64,000 nt of DNA from NCBI GenBank assembly GCA_951799405.1, contig OX637353.1, positions 5,828,001-5,892,000 on the forward strand, given 5' to 3'. Below, in pieces: positions 1 to 9,340 of the stretch (position 1 is its first letter; each line of letters opens with the position of its first letter). The notes below the pieces were generated by a model, which was given only the letters and a program-made list of their open reading frames with translations, made no database searches and was not told the origin of the DNA. The position numbers were made by a program, and so were the translations under genes. The stretch is from Agapetus fuscipes (lineage: Eukaryota > Arthropoda > Insecta > Trichoptera > Glossosomatidae).

Positions 1-720
1 CCCGTACGCAATGTGGTGGAAACATTTTTGAATTGGGAATTTATCAGATATTTTCATACTTTCAACAACACTCGTGTTCGCGCCAAAGCGACATCTGTTG
101 GTCATTCCCTAAATTAATACCTATCCTTGTTCACAACATTACCACAATGCCCAAAATTCTGTATTACCTACCTATATTGCCACTTGTTCTAAAACCTTTG
201 ACTAGAAAGGTTGTCGTGTAAAACTTGTGCTCATACCTTTGACTAGAAAGGTCGTCGTGTGGAACTGATATAAGCTCCTTCGTGTGGAAAGGTGATAACA
301 CCCTATTCGTCGTGCGTGCAACGGGATCGCTGCGTGGAGAGAAGCAGCCGGAAATCGGGGACGAGACTGCAGTCGAACGAGGCCTGAACCACGGAAGCAG
401 CAAGGTTAGTGGCAATTCCTTCGGTCCTTTCCTTGTTGTCCCGACCAACAGAATCCGGGCTCTCGGGGCAGATATTGCGTCCCAATTGTCGTCGAGGCAC
501 CTCGATAATTGTCGGATTGAGGAGCTCTCGAAGAGAACATACACCGAATGAAGAAATACGCGAAGTACGCTTTGCGCGTATCCACTCGTAACAAAAACCG
601 TTACCTTAGTGATTTCATGGGTTTCCATGGTAATTTGTACATAGATTGAAGACGGGTTAGAGACACGTTGCTTACATAGAAAATAACAAAAGCATTTCAT
701 ATGTCGTGAGCGAGACAGCA
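1..720. other. GC-richer block, no gene recognised
   Basis: Positions 290-550 are clearly richer in GC than the surroundings and stay open in several frames, but no family is recognised. A motif of about 25 bases (CTTTGACTAGAAAGG followed by GTCGTGT) occurs twice in tandem near 196-220 and 236-260. It could be a leader or long terminal repeat fragment of a retroelement; this is a guess. Confidence 0.3.
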
Positions 721-1339
721 CTATTTAAAATGTATGGTGTCAAAGACGTTGCATCGTGCCGATTGATACTAAATCCCATTTATAGCCCCTCCATTGAATA
801 TACCTCCATGGTTTCACAGGCGGTTATGTTGAATTTATGGGCCTCATACTAGAATTAAAAAATGTTTTAGTTATACCAATAAATGTTGAAGAAACTATAT
901 AGGTGGTGAACAAATCGATCAAGCTTCAGACACTAGCACCATCAAAATAAAGGGGAGAAGGATGGAGACTCTAACTATACGATAGAAAGTTGCACAGGCT
1001 GGCCTAAGATTCTGGCATAATAATTTCCATTTTATGTAACAGAATTCAATATTGCAAGTATAACAATGAGGTCCGCATATTTGAAGAAGACATTCAACTT
1101 ATAAGCTGGAACTGTGAATTATGAAGATTTTCGGCAGTAACTTTGTGAAAGTCCATTTTAACAGAAAATGCAAATTTGGAACATCCTTCGAAAAATAATT
1201 TCCGATATTTTGCTACTGCGGATAAACCTCAGCTAACAATGGCACATAATGTCATTGTTATTTGACTCTTATCCGCCGAGACGAAAATGTATTTTTTAAC
1301 TTCCTTTATAACTTGAATTATTGACAACTTTTCAAATGA
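721..1339. other. Intergenic, nothing recognised
   Basis: AT-rich sequence with no open frame or recognised repeat. It ends at the target-site duplication of the hAT element at 1348. Confidence 0.5.
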
Positions 1340-1347
1340 ATTACCAT

Positions 1348-2264
1348 CAGGGTTGGGTAACGACACGTCGAAAATTATATTCGACACGTCACGTCGAAAA
1401 TACGTGTCGAATATGTCGAAAACGTCGAAAATTTGCGTCGAAAATTGAAGTTTATTATTTTTAGTTTATCCTTCATTTGTGACAGTTCAATTTTTGACCA
1501 ACCAAATTCAATTAAAATTAGCAAAGATAATAAAATACAATACTTCCTTCAAAGTTCATATTGTTCATGTTTTGTCCTTGAATTCAATTAATCTTGAATA
1601 AAACATTGAACTGTAGGTATAAATGGGGCTTAAAACATTTTGTTCAAATCTTAATGAATATGCCAACTGGAAATTTGTACCTACACTAGGGATGGGCAAA
1701 TGAAAAAAAAATATCGATATATATCGAACGATATTTTTAAACACTATCGAAATACATCGAGGAAAAAATATCGGTACTTTTGATATATCGATATATTTCG
1801 CCCATCCCTAACCTACACAATGTTGTAGAATTTCTTTACTTTTATGTAGGTAAAACAACTGATCTGACCAGCTATCATTACAGTGTTTAACTGTATAGTA
1901 TCAATTTTATCAAATTGATTGACATGCCCTTTGTCAAACTGGCATGAGTTAGTTGTGTTTGAGTTTATTGAATACTTTGTTTTAGCCTAGGTCAGGTTAT
2001 TAAGTAGAATTAATATTTAAATGGTGCTGTTAACTTGTACCTAATGTAGATGTAGCATGTAAGAGAAAGACAATAAAAGAGGAAACAACACATTATGTCA
2101 CTAAATATGTATTTCCTTTCATTCCTACCTGAACTCCACTCACTAGTAATTTTCGACGTGTCGTTTATGTCGTAAATTCGAATTTACGACGTGTATATTC
2201 GACGCGTCAAATACTAGATATAATACTCATTTTCGACGTCAAGTATTATACCTACCCAACCCTG
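1348..2264. mobile_element. Non-autonomous hAT element, 917 bp
   Basis: The ends are CAGGGTTGGGTA at 1348 and its inverse TACCCAACCCTG at 2253-2264. The flanking 8 bases, ATTACCAT, are identical at 1340-1347 and 2265-2272. An 8-bp duplication with CAGGG-type ends fits the hAT superfamily. Both ends are rich in CGACGTG/CGTCGAAAA sub-repeats (1360-1445 and 2145-2240). No transposase frame remains, so it would depend on a partner. A second hAT-type element sits inside it. Confidence 0.9.
1687..1810. mobile_element. 124-bp hAT-type MITE nested in the 917-bp hAT
   Basis: The ends are TAGGGATGGGC and GCCCATCCCTA, flanked by the identical 8-mer ACCTACAC at 1679-1686 and 1811-1818. The interior is dominated by ATATCGATATA motifs and folds back on itself. 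It inserted after the surrounding element. Confidence 0.9.
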
Positions 2265-2278
2265 ATTACCATAATATA

Positions 2279-2494
2279 TTCATTTAAAGCTCTCAGATGC
2301 ATGCCCACAAACAAACACGTGTAGTTCGCGCGTACAAATGCTGAATGTGTTCTTACAAATAAAATCCAAACCTCAAATGAACATAAGCGCTACAACTTTT
2401 TCCGACCTTTCCTAACACAGGGGTGACATTGGCAAAGTGAACCATTTTTTACAGTATGAGTGGTCAGTCTCATACTAACCTATAAGTCAAGGAA
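2279..2494 (-). repeat. Element A copy (LINE 3'-end repeat)
   Basis: About 215 bp of Element A in reverse, ending in TATAAGTCAAGGAATAC. The following A/T-rich stretch leads into the LINE coding remnant at 2745-3110 on the same strand, as also seen near 4.7 and 17 kb. Confidence 0.8.
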
Positions 2495-2744
2495 TACAAA
2501 TAATAAATAACGTTTAAGTATAAAAAAAGAACAAAACCATAAAAATAAATCTATACAAAAAAGTCAATAATTTCCTATCCAAAAAATGTAACAAATTAAT
2601 AAACCAACATTACAAATCAACATTAATAATAAGCACAGAATTTATATAGCGCCTTTTATGACAATGTGTCACTACAAAGGCGCTTGTCCATATGATTGGA
2701 CGAAGAGGTGAGTCTTGAGACTTCTTTTAAATTTCGTCTCCAAA

Positions 2745-3110
2745 AACATTGCAGGTTAGCCGCCACTTCTTCCTGTCGTTGCATACTTCTTTCATTTCAT
2801 CCAGAGTCATTACCTTTTTCATACAAGCCCTCCTCTTATTATGACTCTGGAAATCTCATTCATTCGCTATTTCAAAAATTTGATCCATCTATACTTTTCT
2901 CGGTCTTCCTCTACCACGACATCCATCTATTCTTGCAACATATACTTTCTTCGTCAGTCTTTCATCACTCATTCTCTCCATATGCCCGAACCATCTTAGC
3001 AAACTTCTTTTAATCTTCAATTTCACACTTTTTCTTACACCACATTCTGCTCTTACAAGATCATTCCTCACCCTGTCACTTCGTTTTTTTCCCAATCATA
3101 CTTCTTAGAT
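2745..3110 (-). pseudogene. Non-LTR retrotransposon ORF C-terminus, fragment
   Basis: Read on the minus strand it encodes LLRWFGHMERM, then [18 protein letters not shown] and a degenerate KRRACMKKVM-type tail. This is the C-terminal region of a LINE reverse-transcriptase protein. Near-identical protein tails occur at 4355-4626, 16720-16900, 22380-22650 and 45375-45660. It is 5'-truncated and frameshifted. The LINE clade was not determined. Confidence 0.75.
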
Positions 3111-3383
3111 AGTCCATTTCTGAAATCATCTTCCTTAAAATAATTTCAGTCATTCATAATTACAACATTTAACGAAATAAAAAACAAGGTCGCGAAATAA
3201 ATATGTACCTTTGTAAAGTAAAAAGTAAAAAGAAATATACCTAGCAATAACAAAATAAATAAAAAATTATAATTGTTTTCATTTCTCTTTCTAAGAATGA
3301 AACAATTATTTTACAGGTTCAATTTTTACTATCTACGAAAAATAAATATTTTCGAGTTTTAATGCCACAAAAATTTCAAAATT

Positions 3384-3473
3384 ACTAAAAAATATAAAGG
3401 GGCGCCTGCGGCGCCCCTTCACACCTGGCGCCCTGGGCGGTCGCCCGACCGCGCCCAACCCTAGCGCCGGCCC
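3384..3473. mobile_element. hAT-type element end, truncated
   Basis: The segment with TGGCGCCCTGGGCGGTCGCC and GCGCCGGCCCTG matches the right end of the element at 58086-58224. Its left terminus and target duplication were not found. Confidence 0.55.
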
Positions 3474-3764
3474 TGTGTAGAGGGAAGCGAAAGCTCAATT
3501 TCCATGTACCTATATTTTTTTGATTCAAAGGTTGAAAGAGAGTATTCAACTTTTTCCCCTGCTGAAATAACTATATTCGTAAAAATCATCGATATAAATA
3601 AAATATTTTTTTTATATTGATGGTAAAAATATAATATTAAAATGCAATTTGACGTAAATATCTTTAGGCTTTGTATTTGTAATTTTAGTCAACTCAAACA
3701 ATTTAGGTAAGAGCTGAAAATTGTTGTGAATCATTTATAATAATACCTACTTAAAACTGTTCGA

Positions 3765-4640
3765 CTGGCGGTGCACGGTGGTATCCTAGTGCCCATTTTG
3801 ATGTATGGAAGTGAAGCCTGGACGGTGAGTGAAAGTGAGATTAGTAAAGTCCATACCAGTCCATACAGTAGAAATGAGACTGAGTGATATGGTGAGGAAT
3901 GATTTTCTTAGAGAGGAATGTGGTGTAAGAGAAAGTAAAGATTAAAAGAAGTATAATGTACTTACATGGTTTTTTTTTTTTTTTTTTAAGAAATCCTGTG
4001 CGGGAGACTCCCTAGATTCTAAAGACTCTAGGGGTCTATGACACTTGTTGTAGTGCCGCAGAGGTGTACGAGCTTGGTCGTCGCTACAAAGCGCCAATAC
4101 TCAAGCAAGACCCAGTTGCTGTAAGGCTGGATGGACCTTTTTGGTGACCGGTCATTGGTAAAGGTTTATGAATTTTTCAACCCAGCGAAGAGCACATTCG
4201 AAATATTAATAGTATATTTTTGTGCTCCGCCGGGATCTGAATCCACAACCTTCCATTTACGAGTCCGAAGTGTTGCCACTACGGACTACGGACCGGTCCA
4301 AGATGCCAACGACACGCGGTGTACCTGAGCGGTTACCCATCCAAGCACTGACCGCGCCCAATGTTGCTTGGTTTGGACATTTGGAGAGAATGAATGAGGA
4401 AAGACTGACGAAGAAAGTATATGCTGCGAGAATTGATGGATGTCGTGGAAGAGGAAGACCGAGAAAGGTATGGATGGACCAAATTTTCGAAATAGCGAAT
4501 GAATGGGTTATCCAGAGTCATAAAAAAAGGAGAGCTTGTATGGAAAAGGTTATGACTCTGAATGAAATAAAAGAAGTATGCAAGGATCGAAATAAATGGC
4601 GGTTGATCTGTAATGCTGGCGGTTAAAGCTAAGGCTTTTA
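3765..4640 (+). pseudogene. LINE ORF C-terminus interrupted by a SINE
   Basis: The left part (about 3765-3960) encodes LMYGSEAWTVSESE and a degenerate VRNDFLREECGVRES. The right part (from about 4355) encodes [32 protein letters not shown] and KRRACMEKVM through NAGG and a stop at 4624. The two parts are adjacent in the family protein (compare 2889-3095) but are separated here by a minus-strand SINE. It is followed by a T-rich untranslated stretch and Element A at 4741, which suggests Element A is this LINE's 3' terminus. Confidence 0.75.
3969..4301 (-). repeat. tRNA-derived SINE family 1, inside a LINE
   Basis: In reverse it shows a tRNA-like head ending near 4301 (TAGTCCGTAGTGGCAACACT and a GATTCAGATCCC B-box-like segment), then the body shared with 38174-38460, 42000-42251 and 45752-46052. 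The poly-T at 3971-3988 is its A-tail in reverse. Confidence 0.75.
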
Positions 4641-4740
4641 AATTAAAAAAAGAAAAAGTTTTGTATTTTTTTTATTTTTTACTGTTTCATTGTTTAGAGT
4701 TTATTTGTTTTAGATATTTGAATGTATTAATTGCTTGTAT

Positions 4741-5000
4741 TCCTTGACTGATAGGTTGGTATGCGGCTGACCACCCATACTGTAAAAAATGGTTCACTTT
4801 GCCAATGTCACCCCTGCTTCAGGGAAGGTCGGCAAAAGTTGCAGGGCTTATGTTCATTTGAGGTTGAGTTTTTTTTATATTGTAGGTCCACATGCGGCAT
4901 GTGTAAGCGCAAAATTATGCGTGTCTGCTTGTGGGAATGCATTTAATATGAATCTCAAATGATACATAGGTATCTTTGCAGCTTAGATTTAGATTTTAGA
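4741..5000 (+). repeat. Element A copy, full length
   Basis: It runs from TCCTTGACTGATAGGTTGG to CAGCTTAGATTTAGATTTTAG. Shared landmarks are CTGACCACCCAT, GGTTCACTTTGCCAATGTCA, CACATGCGGCATGTG and GCATTTAATATGAATC. Confidence 0.85.
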
Positions 5001-5094
5001 TACCTACTTTACAAGACGTAGGTACTTTTACTTTGCGACAATATTTTTTTCAGCTCAACTAAATATTCGAAAAAGAAAATAATCTGGTAAGGTA

Positions 5095-5195
5095 ATCATG
5101 GGACTACGACCGATTGACTTTGTAAGAAGCCCCCTACTTGACTCTGGCGCCCCTACTGAACGCGGGAATCCGCTACAAAGAAGAAGAAGAAGACT
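5095..5195 (+). repeat. Retroelement tail with (GAA)n
   Basis: A short GC-richer segment (GACTCTGGCGCCCCTACTGA) ends in a GAAGAAGAAGA run. It looks like the 3' end of a truncated retroelement; the family was not identified. Nothing else is seen up to 5400. Confidence 0.4.
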
Positions 5196-5404
5196 TTGTA
5201 AGATCATTTTCACAAATATTTTTTTTACTGGTAGGCCATTTTCATTCTATTTTTACAGCTTTTTCAGGAATTTACTTGGAGTATGGAGGTATTTAATAAA
5301 GTTGGTAACTAAGTAAGTATGTACATCTAAAAAATAAAAATTGTCTTGTCACTGGACAAGAATACCTACAGCTACAGGTAGTAATATTCAGTACCTAATG
5401 TATT

Positions 5405-6090
5405 TTGTCACTCAGTTCTCAGCTGGATAAAACAGTGTCGGCGTCTTTCTTTGGGCTACGCCAGATCAAGGCGATTCGCAGATGCCTTCCCCCTGATGCA
5501 TTGAAGACACTTGTAAATGCCTTTGTCCTGTCTCGGGTAGATTATTGCAGTGCAATCTACTCAGGGCAGACAAAGATACAGTACAACAGGCTGCAGTCAG
5601 TACTAAACGCCGCTGCAAGGCTGATCTTTGGGACTGGGAAGTTTGGCCACATTACTCCTATTTTGAAGAATTTACACTGGCTGAAATCCCCAGAAAGAGT
5701 GGCCTACAAGGTGTGCCTTATGGTGCAGGTATACAAGGCTCTCAATGGTGCGGCTCCTACATATTTGGTGGAGCTCCTATCCCAGCAGTTCAGCAGCTTT
5801 GGTGACCGAGCCTTCTACAATGGAGCACCTTTGCAGTGGAACAGGCTGCCCTTAGAAGTCAGAACTGCGAAACCAGAAATAATGTTCAAGAAAAAATTGA
5901 AGACATTCCTATTTAGTGAGTCTTTTAAGGACTAGGAGTTTGTGCTTTGTTTGTGTGTGTGTGTGTGTGTGTGTGTTTGTGCAGTGATTTTAGTAATAAG
6001 AACGAACTATGACAACAAACAATCAAAGGGCCCTTGAGGTGTGCTACACAAAAAACGGCGCTTTTCAAATAAATCGTCCATTTATATATA
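5405..6090 (+). pseudogene. CR1-like LINE, 3' end of reverse-transcriptase ORF plus tail
   Basis: An open frame to 5935 encodes LSRVDYCSAIYSG, LQSVLNAAARLI, ITPILKNLHWL, VYKALNGAAPTYL and GDRAFYNGAPLQWNRLPLEV, the C-terminal part of CR1-type reverse transcriptases. It is truncated at its 5' end with no endonuclease domain. After the stop come a (GT)n run at 5950-5973 and a tail containing CTTGAGGTGTGCTACACAAA and CGGCGCTTTTCAAATAAATC. This tail resembles the 3' end of SINE family 1. A related copy lies at 36610-36958. Confidence 0.8.
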
Positions 6091-6102
6091 TATACTAGCT
6101 GA

Positions 6103-6560
6103 CCCCGCAGATTTTATCCTGCCTTTTTTTTTATAAATGAGATTCAATAGTTTTGTGGATTTGTAAATTTGGGAATGGTTTTTTTCAGAAAATGGAAAAG
6201 ATGAGCGAATAAATCTTATTTTGAAGTGATCTTTGTAACTATTATAGTGAGACGGCATCGCCCAATAACTTAAAACAATTGAGCGTGCATATTTTCATGG
6301 ACATTATATCAAATGAAATTGGGCTCATTTAAAGATATTGAAGTACTATGGATTGCAGTTATGAAAGATGTTGTAGCCTTTAAAATTTCAGGAGGTGTAT
6401 ATGAAAGTTTTATATCTTTTGTCATTTTCACACTGTACCTACTTGGTTTTTCAACCATAATTTCATTGCTTAATACCAATAAAAGAATGCTGTCGTTCTA
6501 TTGGGCAGAAGGAAGCGTTTTCTGTGTACATCTCAAAAATAATTAAATTATCATTTATAG
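6103..6560 (+). repeat. Interspersed repeat starting ACTAGCTGACCCCG
   Basis: The ACTAGCTGACCC start is typical of a widespread arthropod repeat. A stretch near 21648-21672, ending CGCCGGGTACTGCTAGTG, resembles the opposite end of the same type. An open frame (6313-6546) is not recognised and is probably chance. Confidence 0.4.
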
Positions 6561-6730
6561 GTTTTAATGATGCTTTAAATAAAGCTAGTTGCAATAGTTG
6601 ATGTATAGTGTATACATATTGATTGATATTAGAATAAATAAAATCAATAAGATAATTTAGAGTAGATCATTGTTTTGGATGTCCATATTATTGTTTATTT
6701 ATTTTAAAAACATAATTTATTGTGTATGTT

Positions 6731-6975
6731 CCTTGACTTATAGGTTGGTTTGCGGCTGACCACCCATGCTGCAGAAAATGATTCACTTTGCCAATGGCAC
6801 ACCTGATTCAGGGAAGGTCGGCAAGAGTTGTTGGGCTTATGTTCATTTCGGATTAGGTTTTTATATTGTAGGTCCACATGCGGCATGCGTTAGTGTGAAA
6901 TTATGCATGTCTGCTTGTGGGAATGCATTCAATGTGAATCTTAAATGATACATATCTTTGCAACTTAGATTTAGA
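6731..6975 (+). repeat. Element A copy
   Basis: Complete copy from CCTTGACTTATAGGTTGG to AACTTAGATTTAGATC. It is the first of five copies in tandem-like succession (6731-8105). Confidence 0.85.
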
Positions 6976-6990
6976 TCTTTGTGTTTATGC

Positions 6991-7195
6991 TCCTTAACTT
7001 ATAGGTTGGTATGCGGCTGACCACCCATACTGTAAAAAATGGTTCACTTTGCCAATGTCACCCCTGTTGCAGGGAAGGACGGCAAGAGTTGCAGGGCTTA
7101 TGTTCATTTGAGATTGGGTTTTTAAATTGTAGGTCCACATGCGGCATGTGTTAGCGCGAAATTATACATGTGTGCTTGTGAGAATGCATATTTTT
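6991..7195 (+). repeat. Element A copy, 3'-truncated
   Basis: It follows the previous copy after about 15 bp and loses similarity after GAGAATGCAT near 7190. Confidence 0.8.
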
Positions 7196-7378
7196 TGAAT
7201 CCCCAATACCTTTGCCACTTATATTCGGAAAAAATTAATTCCTTTTTTCACGATCTATTGATGATACAAAATTCATATTTTCTTCATGTTAGCTTTGATT
7301 TGTTACCTCGTATGTATGATTCGAGCTCAAGTTTGCATATAGAAAATTGAATATTAAGTAAGAAGATCGAGTATGTAG

Positions 7379-7550
7379 TAAAACTTGGTTCACTTTTGCC
7401 AATGCCCCCCCGGTTTCAGCGAAAGTGGCAGGAGTTTCAAAGTTTATGTACACATGCAGCATGTGTAAGCATGTACTTACAATGTGCTTACTTTTGAGCA
7501 TGTATTTAATATGAGTCTAAAATGACAAAATATCTTTGCAACTTAGATTA
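7379..7550 (+). repeat. Element A copy, 5'-truncated and diverged
   Basis: Retains GGTTCACTTTTGCCAATG, the CACATGCAGCATGTG palindrome and AACTTAGATTATA. Confidence 0.65.
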
Positions 7551-7580
7551 TATGTTTTGAAATGTAAATTGTCGTGTATG

Positions 7581-7836
7581 TTCCTTGACTTATAGGTTGG
7601 TATGCGGCTGACCACCCATGCTGTGAAAATGGTTCACTTTGCCAATGTCACCCCTGTTTCAGGAAAGGATGGCAAGAGTTGCAGGGTGTATGCCCATTTG
7701 AAATTTGGTTTTTATGTTGATGGTTCACATGAGGCATGTGCAAGCGAGAACTTTACGTGTCTGGTTGTGAGAATGCATGTAATGTGAATCTCCAATGTAA
7801 CATATCTTTGCAACTTAGATTAGATTAGATTAGACG
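7581..7836 (+). repeat. Element A copy with (GATTA)n tail
   Basis: Complete copy ending in TTAGATTAGATTAGATTAG. The short tandem tail is typical of target-primed retrotransposition. A very diverged fifth copy follows at about 7885-8105. Confidence 0.8.
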
Positions 7837-8637
7837 GATCTAAGAAATGTTGAAAGAGCCACCATATGTTTTTATGCAACTTAGATTATAAATCCTCGAC
7901 TTGTAAGTTGGTGTACAAATTGTTTCACTTCTGCCTGTTTAAAGTTAAGTCAGCATAAATTGCACCGTTGTTATTTGGGATTTGCAGTTGGGTCTTATTT
8001 TGAAAATATACATGCATTATGTGTATGCACAAACTAACATGTGTTTCCTTTTGGGCATCCATTCAATATGAACCTTAAATGTGTGCATATATTTGTAACT
8101 GAGATTAAAGACTTGTTTATTTAACCTTGAACGCTTTTCATGACTTTGACAGTTGAAAAGCTAAATTCCAATTTTTAAAAAAGAGTTCTGTTTGGTAAAG
8201 GCTGTTGATGAATAAAATATTTTATTCCATTTTCAAATTTTGTACCTACCAGTTTATTTTATTAATTTGATTTTGTTTAACCTCTTACAATATTTCAAAC
8301 CGAACACATTTAATGAAATTTGAATATGGAACAAAAATCTGTCAATTAGATGAAGTTGGAAATGATCAGTTCCCATATAAAAACGACGTTCAGCATTTCA
8401 CAAATTAAAACATGTTCTGCGTTATTTTATCAACTTTTTTGTACGCTATAACCCTTCCCAGATTACGTACTTTATTCTGAAACGAAAGACAGCCAAAACC
8501 GTTTAGTCCTTCACCATTTTATCGCATTACCAACGAACGCTTTTTTGGTTTTATAAGTATAGATAGATATGTATGTATTTTGCGGGCTTCAAAGATGAGG
8601 TGACTGGGAAAAGTTTAATATAAGCTTATTTATATAA

Positions 8638-8780
8638 TTCCTTAACTTATAGGTTGGTATGAGGCTGACCACCCATACTGTAAAAAATGGTTCACTTTGC
8701 CAATGTCACCCCTGTTTCAGGGAAGGTCGGCAAAAGTTGTTTAAATGAATATATCCTTGCAACTTAGATTAAAGATTATT
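8638..8780 (+). repeat. Element A copy, internally deleted
   Basis: The 5' half (to GGCAAAAGTTG) is joined directly to the tail TATCCTTGCAACTTAGATTA, so about 110 bp of the middle is missing. The region 8110-8637 before it holds no recognised gene. Confidence 0.75.
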
Positions 8781-9340
8781 ATATATATGAGCGATTGGAC
8801 ATGCTGATGATTAGAAACTTTGTAATAATTTTCCTTTTTTATTGTCACTGAATATGCATGAAAATACTAACAGTATTTTCATGCAAATTCATGCATATTA
8901 TATTATAATATATATTATTCATAAAAAAATATTGGTAGAAATGTCGGAAAACATTATTTCGTACTGGCAGCATTAATGAAAAGTAATTTCTTAAATTTAC
9001 AACAGGTGGCGGCACTGCGGAAAGGTGAAAAAAATTAAAACCGTGAAAACAAAAGCCAAGTGAAAGTTTTAATTTTTCTACTTAAATTATGTCATAAATG
9101 TACGTTTTTTCTTGAACAAGTAAATAAACATCTACTCAATAATTTATTTGATTGTATATCACTGTAATTTTCATTAATAAAAGCGTGTAAATTGTTTCAG
9201 ATAAATCGAAAGCATCACACTCTGTTGCGCTTAGTCGTCGTAAATAAACAAATAACAATCGGACGCAAGCCTTGTCGACTTTCGTGTCGCAACTGAATTA
9301 AAACACTGATTACGTAGCCTGGGCAATAATCAGCAGAAGA
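8781..9340 (+). promoter_or_regulatory. Presumed M6 promoter and 5' UTR
   Basis: Noncoding sequence directly upstream of the first M6 coding exon. GC content rises from about 9200 onward, as expected for an untranslated first exon. No TATA box is convincing and the start site cannot be placed. A small inverted repeat (GCATGAAAATACT/AGTATTTTCATGC) lies at 8856-8886. Confidence 0.4.

Noticed and set aside
164..721. 185-codon minus-strand open frame
   Set aside because: No recognisable family, and overlapping open frames on both strands suggest low stop density from GC content. Kept only as an unexplained block.
4222..4626. 134-codon ORF as an intact gene
   Set aside because: Its first third is SINE in reverse and the rest is a LINE tail, so it is a chance fusion of two repeats.
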